A DNA stretch of 6,150 nt from Candidatus Hydrogenedentota bacterium (GTDB lineage Bacteria; Hydrogenedentota; Hydrogenedentia; Hydrogenedentales; CAITNO01). Under the pieces are notes generated by a model. The model had not been told where the DNA came from. It searched no databases and saw only the letters and a program-made list of their open reading frames with translations. How positions within the stretch are numbered: position 1 is the first letter of the stretch; each line of letters starts with the position of its first letter. The stretch lies in the NCBI GenBank assembly GCA_023145975.1, contig JAGLCZ010000187.1, positions 1 to 6,150 on the forward strand. The letters are read 5' to 3'. Below are positions 1 through 6,150 of this stretch, piece by piece. The position numbers and the translations under genes were made by a program.

Positions 1-51
1 TTCAGCGTCCACACTTGTTTATACCGTATCTCCTACTTGTTTTTCACATTC

Positions 52-57
52 AAAGGA
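52..57 (+). promoter_or_regulatory. Ribosome binding site of the GH4 gene
   Basis: AAAGGA lies 10 bases before the ATG at 68. This is somewhat long but acceptable spacing, and it supports that ATG as the start. The encoded protein begins directly with the Rossmann strand, as other GH4 proteins do. I cannot identify a convincing promoter in the 67 bases before the gene. Confidence 0.6.
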
Positions 58-67
58 CTCAAAGTAA

Positions 68-1354
68 ATGAAACTTGCAGTAATCGGCGGGGGAAGTTCC
101 TATACCCCTGAACTATTGGATGGTCTTTTTTCCCGATTGGATAAAATACCCGTTTCGGAAGTGTGGTTAATGGATGAAGATGCTGCCCGTCTGGAAATAA
201 ATTCTGGATTTGCTCGTCGTATGAGTGAACGTCATGGTTCCCCCTTTACAGTACATCACACCACAATAATGAAAGACGCGGTATGTGATGCTAAGTATGT
301 GATTACGCAAATACGTGTGGGTCAAATGCCGGCACGTATTGCGGACGAGAAACTGGGGCTGAAGTATAATATTATTGGTCAGGAAACTACGGGGGTGGGT
401 GGCTTTGCCTGTGCATTGCGCACTATCCCAAAAATCCTCGAAGTGGCACATACCATGGAGGAAGTTACACCGGAAGGATTCCTTATCAATTTTACCAATC
501 CCGCCGGCATCAATACGGAAGCCGTATTGAAGTATAGTAAGATTCGAACGGTGGGGCTGTGCAATGTGCCTATTGGTATGATTATGGATGTGGTCAAATA
601 TCTGGGGGGCGATCCGGAAGATATGGTTCTTGACTATGTAGGCTTGAATCACTTGTCCTGGGTACGTCAGTTTCTTCATAAAGGTCAGGATATTACTCCC
701 AAAGTTATTGAAACTTTTATCGAGCACGCCCGTGAAGAGTGGGAGGAAGAGGTTACCCGGGAAAATATGATCGAAGCCATACGAAGTCTTGGTATGTTTT
801 GTAATTACTATCTTCAATATTATTACAGTGGCGATACCGTACTTGAAACGCTGAAAAATAAATCCTGTACCCGTGGTGAAGAGGTGGTAAAAGTCGAAAA
901 TGCCCTTTTCGCGAAATACCAGGACATCTCCATTACAGAGAAACCGGAGGAATTGAGCGAGCGGGGCGGGGCACATTATTCCACCGCCGCTTTTCTTCTG
1001 GTGGATGCCATTGAGAATAATCGTCAGAATCGTCAGATTGTATGCTGTCGTAATAATGGTGCTATACCTACCTTTGATGATGATATCGCTGTTGAAGTAT
1101 CTGCCATTATCGGCGAGAATGGTGCTGAAGCAATTCAGCAAGAGGTGCCGGAACCTTCCATACGCGGTTTGATGCAATTGATAAAAGCGTATGAAACCCT
1201 TACCGTTGAAGCAGCAGTACATGGCGACCGTGCTGCAGCATTTGAAGCAATGCTATTACATCCTCTTATGCCCAATGCGAGTGGGTGCAAAGAATTACTC
1301 GAAGAATTGCTGGAAATTAATCGTCCCTATTTGCAGTCTACCTTTTTTAAATAG
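68..1354 (+). CDS. GH4 family 6-phospho-beta-glucosidase (NAD- and metal-dependent)
   Basis: This 428-residue protein matches glycoside hydrolase family 4 in length and motifs. The family is cytoplasmic and cleaves phosphorylated glycosides by a redox mechanism using NAD+ and a divalent metal. For a beta-glucoside 6-phosphate the product is glucose 6-phosphate. Seen in the sequence: an N-terminal Rossmann strand with GGGSSYTPEL (7-16), QIRVG (81-85), IGQETTG (103-109), NFTNPAG (141-147), GLCNVP (163-168), GLNHL (192-196), a Tyr-rich stretch (247-253), RGGAHYST (299-306) and NNGAIP (329-334). Family knowledge makes Cys165 and His195 the metal ligands and a Tyr near 248 the likely catalytic base. 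The Cys-Asn-Val-Pro motif is that of beta-type members such as CelF; alpha-type members such as GlvA carry Cys-Asp-Met-Pro. The start has a ribosome binding site 10 bases upstream. No PTS transporter or sugar regulator is visible, so the natural substrate is open. It precedes purC by 40 bases. Confidence 0.93.
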   Translation: MKLAVIGGGSSYTPELLDGLFSRLDKIPVSEVWLMDEDAARLEINSGFARRMSERHGSPFTVHHTTIMKDAVCDAKYVITQIRVGQMPARIADEKLGLKYNIIGQETTGVGGFACALRTIPKILEVAHTMEEVTPEGFLINFTNPAGINTEAVLKYSKIRTVGLCNVPIGMIMDVVKYLGGDPEDMVLDYVGLNHLSWVRQFLHKGQDITPKVIETFIEHAREEWEEEVTRENMIEAIRSLGMFCNYYLQYYYSGDTVLETLKNKSCTRGEEVVKVENALFAKYQDISITEKPEELSERGGAHYSTAAFLLVDAIENNRQNRQIVCCRNNGAIPTFDDDIAVEVSAIIGENGAEAIQQEVPEPSIRGLMQLIKAYETLTVEAAVHGDRAAAFEAMLLHPLMPNASGCKELLEELLEINRPYLQSTFFK

Positions 1355-1382
1355 TCTTTTTCTTAATCCTAATAACCTCAGT

Positions 1383-1388
1383 AAGGAG
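1383..1388 (+). promoter_or_regulatory. Ribosome binding site of purC
   Basis: AAGGAG sits six bases before the ATG at 1395, near-ideal spacing. It decides the purC start. The reading frame is open upstream to an ATG at 1191, but that stretch lies inside the GH4 gene in another frame, has no such site, and would add 68 residues with no counterpart in PurC proteins. Confidence 0.85.
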
Positions 1389-1394
1389 CCAAGA

Positions 1395-2288
1395 ATGAAC
1401 CCAAAGGTTGTATGCGACACAAAACTTCCTAATCGGAATCCTGACATCAGCGGTAAAGTACGTGATATTTATGATCTGGGTGATAAACTATTGCTTGTCG
1501 CTACAGACCGTATATCTGCATTCGACTGGGTTAATCCCGTAGGTATTCCTGATAAGGGACGTATTCTGACTCAGATATCACTGTTCTGGTTTGAGAAAAT
1601 GGCGGATTTATGCCGCAATCACCTTATTTCCGCTGATATTGCAGATTTTCCTGCTGAATTCCAGGAGCATGCGGAGATATTTGCCGGACGTTCCATGCTG
1701 GTTCATAAATGTAATATGCTGCCGGTGGAAATTGTTGTGCGTGGTTATCTTGCCGGAAGCGGTCTTAAGGAATATAAAGTTTCGGGGACTGTATGCAATA
1801 TTAAACTTCCCGAGGGACTTGTTGAAGCTAGTAAACTTGATGAACCTATTTATACCCCGGCAACCAAAGCAACCGATGGACACGATATTAACATTAGTCC
1901 GGAAGAAGCGGGAAAAGTTATTGGTGAGGAACTCAATCAGCGCGTTTCTGATACTGCGATGACAATTTACAAGCGGGGTCGGGAATTGGCGGGAGAACGG
2001 GGTATTATACTTTGTGATACCAAGTTTGAATTTGGTCTGCTGAACGATGAACTTATTCTTGCTGATGAAATACTCACGCCGGATTCTTCACGGTTTTGGC
2101 CGGCGGATCAGTATGCCCCCGGACAGCCCCAACCCAGTTATGACAAACAATTTGTACGCGATTATCTGGAATCGGTCAATTGGGATAAAAATTCACCCCC
2201 ACCCCCATTGCCGGAAGATGTCATAGAGAAAACACGTGACAAGTACATGGAAGCCTATCGCCAACTGACGGGTAAGAAAGAACTGTAA
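1395..2288 (+). CDS. purC: Phosphoribosylaminoimidazole-succinocarboxamide synthase (SAICAR synthetase)
   Basis: This 297-residue cytoplasmic enzyme joins CAIR and aspartate with ATP to give SAICAR in de novo purine synthesis. Visible family motifs in order are SGKVRDIYDLGD (19-30), the lysine-containing nucleotide-binding strand; ATDRISAFD (36-44); VEIVVRGYLAGSGLKEY (111-127); ATKATDGHD (156-164); the SAICAR synthetase signature CDTKFEFG (207-214); LADEILTPDSSRFWP (222-236); and SYDKQFVRDYLE (248-259). All key blocks are present and uninterrupted. The length fits the longer bacterial/yeast-like form rather than the roughly 240-residue form of E. coli and Bacillus. A proline run (268-271) near the C-terminus is common in this subfamily. 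The start at 1395 is chosen for its AAGGAG site and because the protein then begins just before the first conserved block. The stop codon is followed after one base by the purF start, so the two are almost certainly co-transcribed. Confidence 0.98.
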   Translation: MNPKVVCDTKLPNRNPDISGKVRDIYDLGDKLLLVATDRISAFDWVNPVGIPDKGRILTQISLFWFEKMADLCRNHLISADIADFPAEFQEHAEIFAGRSMLVHKCNMLPVEIVVRGYLAGSGLKEYKVSGTVCNIKLPEGLVEASKLDEPIYTPATKATDGHDINISPEEAGKVIGEELNQRVSDTAMTIYKRGRELAGERGIILCDTKFEFGLLNDELILADEILTPDSSRFWPADQYAPGQPQPSYDKQFVRDYLESVNWDKNSPPPPLPEDVIEKTRDKYMEAYRQLTGKKEL

Positions 2289-2289
2289 T

Positions 2290-3795
2290 ATGCATTCCAG
2301 TAATTCTGCATCAGGAGAAGCGTGTAAAGATTGTTCTATACCACTGGCGCATTGCCATGCGGGTGATGACGATCATCCCCGCGAAGAATGCGGCGTATTT
2401 GGAATTCATGGACATCAGGAAGCATCAAAACTGATTTACCTTGGTTTATATGCCTTGCAGCATCGCGGTCAGGAAGGCGCTGGTATCGTATGTGGACAGG
2501 ATGGCGTGCTTACGGCGCATCGTGGTATGGGCCTGGTTGCCGATGTATTCAAACCCCATAAACTCAAACGGGTTGTTGGTGATTGCGGTATTGGTCATGT
2601 CCGATACTCCACTTTTGGAAGTAGTAATCTGCGTAATGTGCAGCCCCTGGTCGTGGATTATGCCAAGGGGAGTATGGCAGTGGCTCATAACGGTAATCTT
2701 ACCAATGCTGCTTTGCTTCGAGAAGAACTCGAAGCGGCAGGGGCCATCTTTCAGTCTACAACAGATAGCGAAGTTCTTATCCATCTTATATCTCGATCTA
2801 AGGGAAAAGAATTTACTGACTGTGTTGTTGATGCACTGCGTCAGGTAGTGGGTTCCTATTCCATTGTTATCCATAATGGCGAAACCCTTGTTGCTGCACG
2901 GGATCCCCACGGATTTCGGCCTTTATGGCTTGGCAGGCTTGACGATGCCTATGTCGTGGCAAGCGAAACTTGTGCATTCGATATTATAGATGCGGAATGG
3001 ATCCGTGAAATAAAGCCGGGGGAAGTTCTTACTATTACGCGGCATCGGGTACAGTCAAGCGAACCCTTTGAGTCGGTAACTCCCAAACAATGCCTGTTTG
3101 AATTTGTTTATGTGGCACGCCCCGATAGTTATATATTTGGGGAAAGCGTTGATATTGTCCGAAAGAAACTGGGACGGGAATTGGCACGACAAGCACCAGT
3201 TGATGCGGATGTTGTTATGGCAGTACCTGACTCAAGTAACCCGGCAGCATTGGGATATTCGCATGAGTCAGGGTTACCCTTTGATATGGGATTCATCCGA
3301 AATCATTACGTGGGTCGCACCTTCATCGAGCCGGATCAGGGGATTCGCGATTTTGGTGTCAAAATTAAATTAAATCCGTCCCGACCTGCTGTTGAGGGAA
3401 AGCGTATTGTACTTGTAGACGATAGTGTTGTTCGCGGAACCACAGCACGAAAAATCATTAAAAGTTTGCGCCGCTGTGGTGCAAAGGAAATCCATTTTCG
3501 GGTGGCTTCGCCAAGAATTACCAATTCGTGTTATTACGGCATCGACACGCCAAACAAAGAGAAATTGATTGCCCACAAATTAAGCGTTGAAGAAATTCGG
3601 AGTTTTCTGAATGTGGATTCTTTGGAATACCTGGAACTTGATGCGTTATTGAAATCAACCAATGGTGACCCAAGTCATTTCTGCACGGCATGTTTTACCG
3701 GTGAATATCCAACACCTGAACCCGGTGACTATGAATTGCATACCAATAATCTGCGTCACGTAGATCATAGTACTGCTGTATTGTATGAACGCTGA
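2290..3795 (+). CDS. purF: Amidophosphoribosyltransferase (glutamine PRPP amidotransferase), Fe-S type
   Basis: This enzyme makes 5-phosphoribosylamine from PRPP and glutamine, the first committed step of purine synthesis. It has 501 residues. The N-terminal glutaminase (Ntn) domain has Cys34 in EECGVFGI as the nucleophile exposed after propeptide cleavage, then LQHRGQEGAGI (56-66), GIGHVRYST (100-108), HNGNL (133-137) and ARDPHGFRPL (203-212). The phosphoribosyltransferase domain has VPDSS (312-316), YVGRTFI (340-346) and the PRPP loop VLVDDSVVRGTT (374-385). Cys268, Cys414, Cys465 and Cys468 fit the four 4Fe-4S ligands of the Bacillus subtilis enzyme; the 146-residue and 3-residue spacings match. 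The enzyme should therefore be oxygen-sensitive. The propeptide is 33 residues, against 11 in B. subtilis, and holds several Cys and His. No in-frame ATG, GTG or TTG lies between 2290 and Cys34. The ribosome binding site is weak (AAGAAAG, 2274-2280), so translation is probably coupled to purC. Confidence 0.98.
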   Translation: MHSSNSASGEACKDCSIPLAHCHAGDDDHPREECGVFGIHGHQEASKLIYLGLYALQHRGQEGAGIVCGQDGVLTAHRGMGLVADVFKPHKLKRVVGDCGIGHVRYSTFGSSNLRNVQPLVVDYAKGSMAVAHNGNLTNAALLREELEAAGAIFQSTTDSEVLIHLISRSKGKEFTDCVVDALRQVVGSYSIVIHNGETLVAARDPHGFRPLWLGRLDDAYVVASETCAFDIIDAEWIREIKPGEVLTITRHRVQSSEPFESVTPKQCLFEFVYVARPDSYIFGESVDIVRKKLGRELARQAPVDADVVMAVPDSSNPAALGYSHESGLPFDMGFIRNHYVGRTFIEPDQGIRDFGVKIKLNPSRPAVEGKRIVLVDDSVVRGTTARKIIKSLRRCGAKEIHFRVASPRITNSCYYGIDTPNKEKLIAHKLSVEEIRSFLNVDSLEYLELDALLKSTNGDPSHFCTACFTGEYPTPEPGDYELHTNNLRHVDHSTAVLYER

Positions 3796-3876
3796 TCGCG
3801 CTCCAGACTGTTTTTGCCTAAAGCATAAGAAGGACATGGAGTTGCGAAAAAATAATTTGATGGATATGAAATGAGA
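3796..3876. other. Convergent intergenic spacer between purF and icmF
   Basis: This 81-base spacer lies between the 3' ends of two genes that face each other. I looked for an intrinsic terminator on both strands and found only a T run (3810-3815) with no convincing GC-rich stem before it, and an A run (3847-3852) on the other side. A 12-codon reading frame at 3836-3874 has a purine-rich stretch just before it, but the spacing is too short for it to be credible. Confidence 0.7.
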
Positions 3877-6150
3877 TCAGGCGTTACGTCGATACTGTCC
3901 ACCTACTTCGAATAGTGCTTGTGTGATCTGACCCAATGAACAGCAACGGACGGTCTGCATAAGTTCACCAAAGATGTTATCCCCTGCAAGACAGGTGTCT
4001 TGTAGGGATTGTAAGGCTTGCTGCGTCATATCAGCATGGTCTTTGTGGAATTTGTACAGCCGATCAACCTGCCCTCGTTTTTCCTCTTCCGTACCCCGTC
4101 GCAATTCCATTTGATTAATCATTTCTTCGTGATCTACTTCCGGGTTCACAAAAGTATTTACTCCCACGATTGGATAGTCACCCGAAGCTTTTAAGTGTTC
4201 ATAGCGAAGAGATTCTTCTTGTATCTCGCTGCGCTGATAACCTCGCTCCATCGCACCGAGTACGCCGCCCCGGGAGCACAGATGCTCAAACTCCGTAAGA
4301 ACAGCTTCCTCCACTAAATCGGTCAGCTCATCAATAACAAAAGATCCCTGTAATGGGTTCTCATTAAAAGCAAGACCATGTTCCCGGCTGATTATTTGCT
4401 GGATAGCCAAAGCACGCCGCACCGATTCTTCAGTAGGCGTAGTAATCGCTTCATCATACGCATTGGTATGCAGCGAATTGCATTGATCGTAAAAAGCAGT
4501 GAGTGCCTGAAGCGTTGTTCGAATATCGTTGAAATGAATTTCCTGTGCGTGAAGAGAGCGACCACTGGTCTGAATGTGTGCCTTTAGTTTCTGGGCACGT
4601 TCATCTGCGCCATAACGGTCACGCAATGCGACGGCCCATATCCGTCTGGCAACCCGATTCAGTACCGCATATTCGGGATCCATACCACAAGAGAAGAAAA
4701 AAGATAGATTGGGCGCAAATTCGTTTATATCCATACCGCGAGAGAGGTAATACTCTACATAGGTGAATCCATTTGCAAGGGTGAATGCCAACTGCGTAAT
4801 GGGGTTTGCACCTGCTTCCGCAATATGGTATCCCGATACCGACACCGAATAGAAATTCCGTATTCCCTGCTGCAGGAAAAATGCTTGTACATCCCCCATC
4901 ATTTTTAAGCCGAAATCAATCGCAAATAAACAGGTGTTCTGCCCTTGATCTTCTTTAAGTATATCAGCCTGAACCGTACCGCGTACCTGTTGTAATGCAG
5001 TTTTACTAATGGATAAGTATTCTTCTGAGGACGGTTCCTTTCCGTTCTTCTCTTTAAACAGGATGCATTGTTGTTCAATGGCGGCATTAAAAAACATAGC
5101 AAGTATAATTGGGGCAGGACCATTGATGGTCATGGAAACCGATGTACTTGGTGAACAGAGGTCAAAGCCGTCAAAGAGTTTTTTCATATCTTCAAGCGTG
5201 CAGATCGATACCCCTGCCGATCCTATTTTTCCATAAATATCAGGACGTTCATCCGGATTTTGTCCATAGAGTGTTGCCGAATCAAAGGCGGTGGAGAGGC
5301 GTTTTGCAGGAGCATCCTTGGACAGATACTTGAAACGCGCATTGGTACGTTGCGGATCGCCTTCTCCTGCGAACATGCGTGTTGCTGCTTCATCGACACG
5401 TTTTAAGGGGAAAGAACCGGAAGTAAAGGGGAAATAGCCAGGCAGGTTTTCCAACAAAAGCCAACGCAGCAGTTCTCCTTCATTTTCAAAGTGGGGGAGA
5501 GCAATACGCGGTATTTGGTTGCCTGCTAAACTTTCTTTATGTAACGGCGAACGTATTTCCCGTCCGCGTACGCTGTAACAGAGTTCGGTTTGTTTATAGG
5601 AATTTTGTATAGCAGGATATGAGCTAAGCAGATCACGGCAGCGTAGATCGAGTAGTTGCGACTGACGTGCACTTTCTTCATGAAGCGCGGCCTTGACTTT
5701 TTCGTCTGCAATTAATTCTTTTGCTCCATCCAGGCGCCATCGGTTAGACGCAATATGCGATTGTTCCTCCGTAAACGTACGATACGCGCGTACCGTATGG
5801 GCTATTTCAGATAGATAATCAATACGTTCGTGAGGAACAACTACCGAAGTATCGCTTGAATACTTGGTGGCAGGGACAGGAAGGGAAGACTTTAAGGTCG
5901 TTTCACAATGTTCATTTATGGCGCATAATAAACCGTGATACAGCGCAGTAACACCATCGTCATTGAAACGGGAGGCGATGGCACCAAATACCGGCATTTC
6001 TTCCGGGGACTGTTCAAAACAATGATGGTTGCGTTGGAATTGTTTACGTACATCATGCAGGGCATCCCCGGATCCGGCGCGGTCATATTTATTAATGCAC
6101 ACCAAATCGGCATAATCCAGCATTCCTATTTTTTCAAGCTGTGTTGCCGC
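3877..6150 (-). CDS. icmF: Fused isobutyryl-CoA mutase IcmF, C-terminal part (cut by window edge)
   Basis: The frame is open to the right edge; the 757 visible residues (numbered from 6150) are the C-terminal two thirds of a protein usually about 1,090 residues long. IcmF fuses a cobalamin-binding domain, a GTPase chaperone and a mutase barrel, and uses adenosylcobalamin to interconvert isobutyryl-CoA and n-butyryl-CoA. Visible are the end of the G domain with the guanine-specificity motif NKYD (20-23), a linker (about 80-210), then the acyl-CoA-binding TIM barrel: ENLPGYFPFTSG (234-245), RMFAGEG (258-264), SVSMTINGPAP (338-348), GTVQADILKE (391-400), SGYHIAEAGA (439-448), and the family C-terminus CSLGQITQALFEVGGQY (737-753). 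Phe247 and Gln404 match the isobutyryl-CoA mutase pair, where methylmalonyl-CoA mutase has Tyr and Arg; His442 is the conserved active-site His. An ATG at 6123 is internal: the codons before it continue IcmF homology (QLEKIG). The name is unrelated to the type VI secretion IcmF. Confidence 0.97.
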   Translation of the reverse strand, partial: AATQLEKIGMLDYADLVCINKYDRAGSGDALHDVRKQFQRNHHCFEQSPEEMPVFGAIASRFNDDGVTALYHGLLCAINEHCETTLKSSLPVPATKYSSDTSVVVPHERIDYLSEIAHTVRAYRTFTEEQSHIASNRWRLDGAKELIADEKVKAALHEESARQSQLLDLRCRDLLSSYPAIQNSYKQTELCYSVRGREIRSPLHKESLAGNQIPRIALPHFENEGELLRWLLLENLPGYFPFTSGSFPLKRVDEAATRMFAGEGDPQRTNARFKYLSKDAPAKRLSTAFDSATLYGQNPDERPDIYGKIGSAGVSICTLEDMKKLFDGFDLCSPSTSVSMTINGPAPIILAMFFNAAIEQQCILFKEKNGKEPSSEEYLSISKTALQQVRGTVQADILKEDQGQNTCLFAIDFGLKMMGDVQAFFLQQGIRNFYSVSVSGYHIAEAGANPITQLAFTLANGFTYVEYYLSRGMDINEFAPNLSFFFSCGMDPEYAVLNRVARRIWAVALRDRYGADERAQKLKAHIQTSGRSLHAQEIHFNDIRTTLQALTAFYDQCNSLHTNAYDEAITTPTEESVRRALAIQQIISREHGLAFNENPLQGSFVIDELTDLVEEAVLTEFEHLCSRGGVLGAMERGYQRSEIQEESLRYEHLKASGDYPIVGVNTFVNPEVDHEEMINQMELRRGTEEEKRGQVDRLYKFHKDHADMTQQALQSLQDTCLAGDNIFGELMQTVRCCSLGQITQALFEVGGQYRRNA

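Noticed and set aside
1..67. Possible purine riboswitch or promoter before the first gene.
   Set aside because: The 67 bases are too few to hold a full purine aptamer, no aptamer core is visible, and no -35/-10 pair with good spacing stands out.
167..1222. A 351-codon open frame on the minus strand, opposite the GH4 gene.
   Set aside because: Its codons are exactly superimposed on the GH4 codons, so it could be closed only by sense TTA, CTA or TCA, which that gene hardly uses in this stretch. The product is rich in Cys, His, Phe and Ile with no recognisable motif, and the + strand frame carries the full set of GH4 motifs. It is a by-product of codon choice.
1191..1394. Extension of the purC frame upstream to an ATG at 1191.
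   Set aside because: The segment overlaps the end of the GH4 gene in another frame, lacks family similarity, and a strong AAGGAG site marks the ATG at 1395.
2196..2207. C-rich tract CCCCCACCCCC near the end of purC, considered as a slippage site or G-quadruplex on the other strand.
   Set aside because: It encodes the Pro run at 268-271 that is common at this place in PurC proteins. Only two C runs are present, too few for a stable quadruplex, and the frame is intact.
3836..3874. A 12-codon reading frame with an AAGAAGGA stretch upstream, in the purF-icmF spacer.
   Set aside because: The purine-rich stretch ends one base before the ATG, too close for ribosome binding, and the peptide has no distinguishing character.
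6121..6123. ATG at 6123 (minus strand) as the start of a free-standing mutase.
   Set aside because: The frame stays open to the window edge and the nine preceding codons continue the IcmF G-domain sequence just before the NKYD motif, so this Met is internal.

Overview
The window is chromosomal-looking bacterial DNA of fairly even base composition, about 95% coding. It holds three complete genes on the + strand and one large gene on the - strand that runs off the right edge. I see no RNA genes, insertion sequences, CRISPR arrays, phage genes or toxin-antitoxin pairs. The host is a bacterium that makes purines de novo and uses adenosylcobalamin. Its PurF is the Fe-S, propeptide type typified by Bacillus subtilis, and its PurC is the longer single-domain type of about 300 residues. 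These traits occur across many phyla, so I do not assign a taxon.

Layout: 68-1354 (+) encodes a family 4 glycosidase (GH4) of the NAD- and metal-dependent 6-phospho-beta-glucosidase type. After a 40-base gap with a good ribosome binding site, 1395-2288 (+) encodes PurC. One base after its stop codon comes purF at 2290-3795 (+). The close spacing and shared strand suggest one transcript, at least for purC-purF. A short 81-base spacer (3796-3876) separates purF from a convergent gene at 3877-6150 (-). That gene is the C-terminal 757 residues of IcmF, the fused G-protein/acyl-CoA mutase. Its cobalamin-binding domain and most of its G domain lie beyond the right edge.

How the genes relate: PurF catalyses the first committed step of purine synthesis (PRPP to phosphoribosylamine) and PurC a middle step (CAIR to SAICAR), so they belong together. 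The glycosidase would release glucose 6-phosphate from a phosphorylated beta-glucoside. Its link to purine synthesis is positional only. IcmF rearranges isobutyryl-CoA and n-butyryl-CoA and is transcribed separately.

I found no evidence of a new multi-gene system. The points most worth a second look are the long Cys/His-containing leader before the catalytic cysteine of PurF and the placement of a GH4 glycosidase at the head of a purC-purF cluster.
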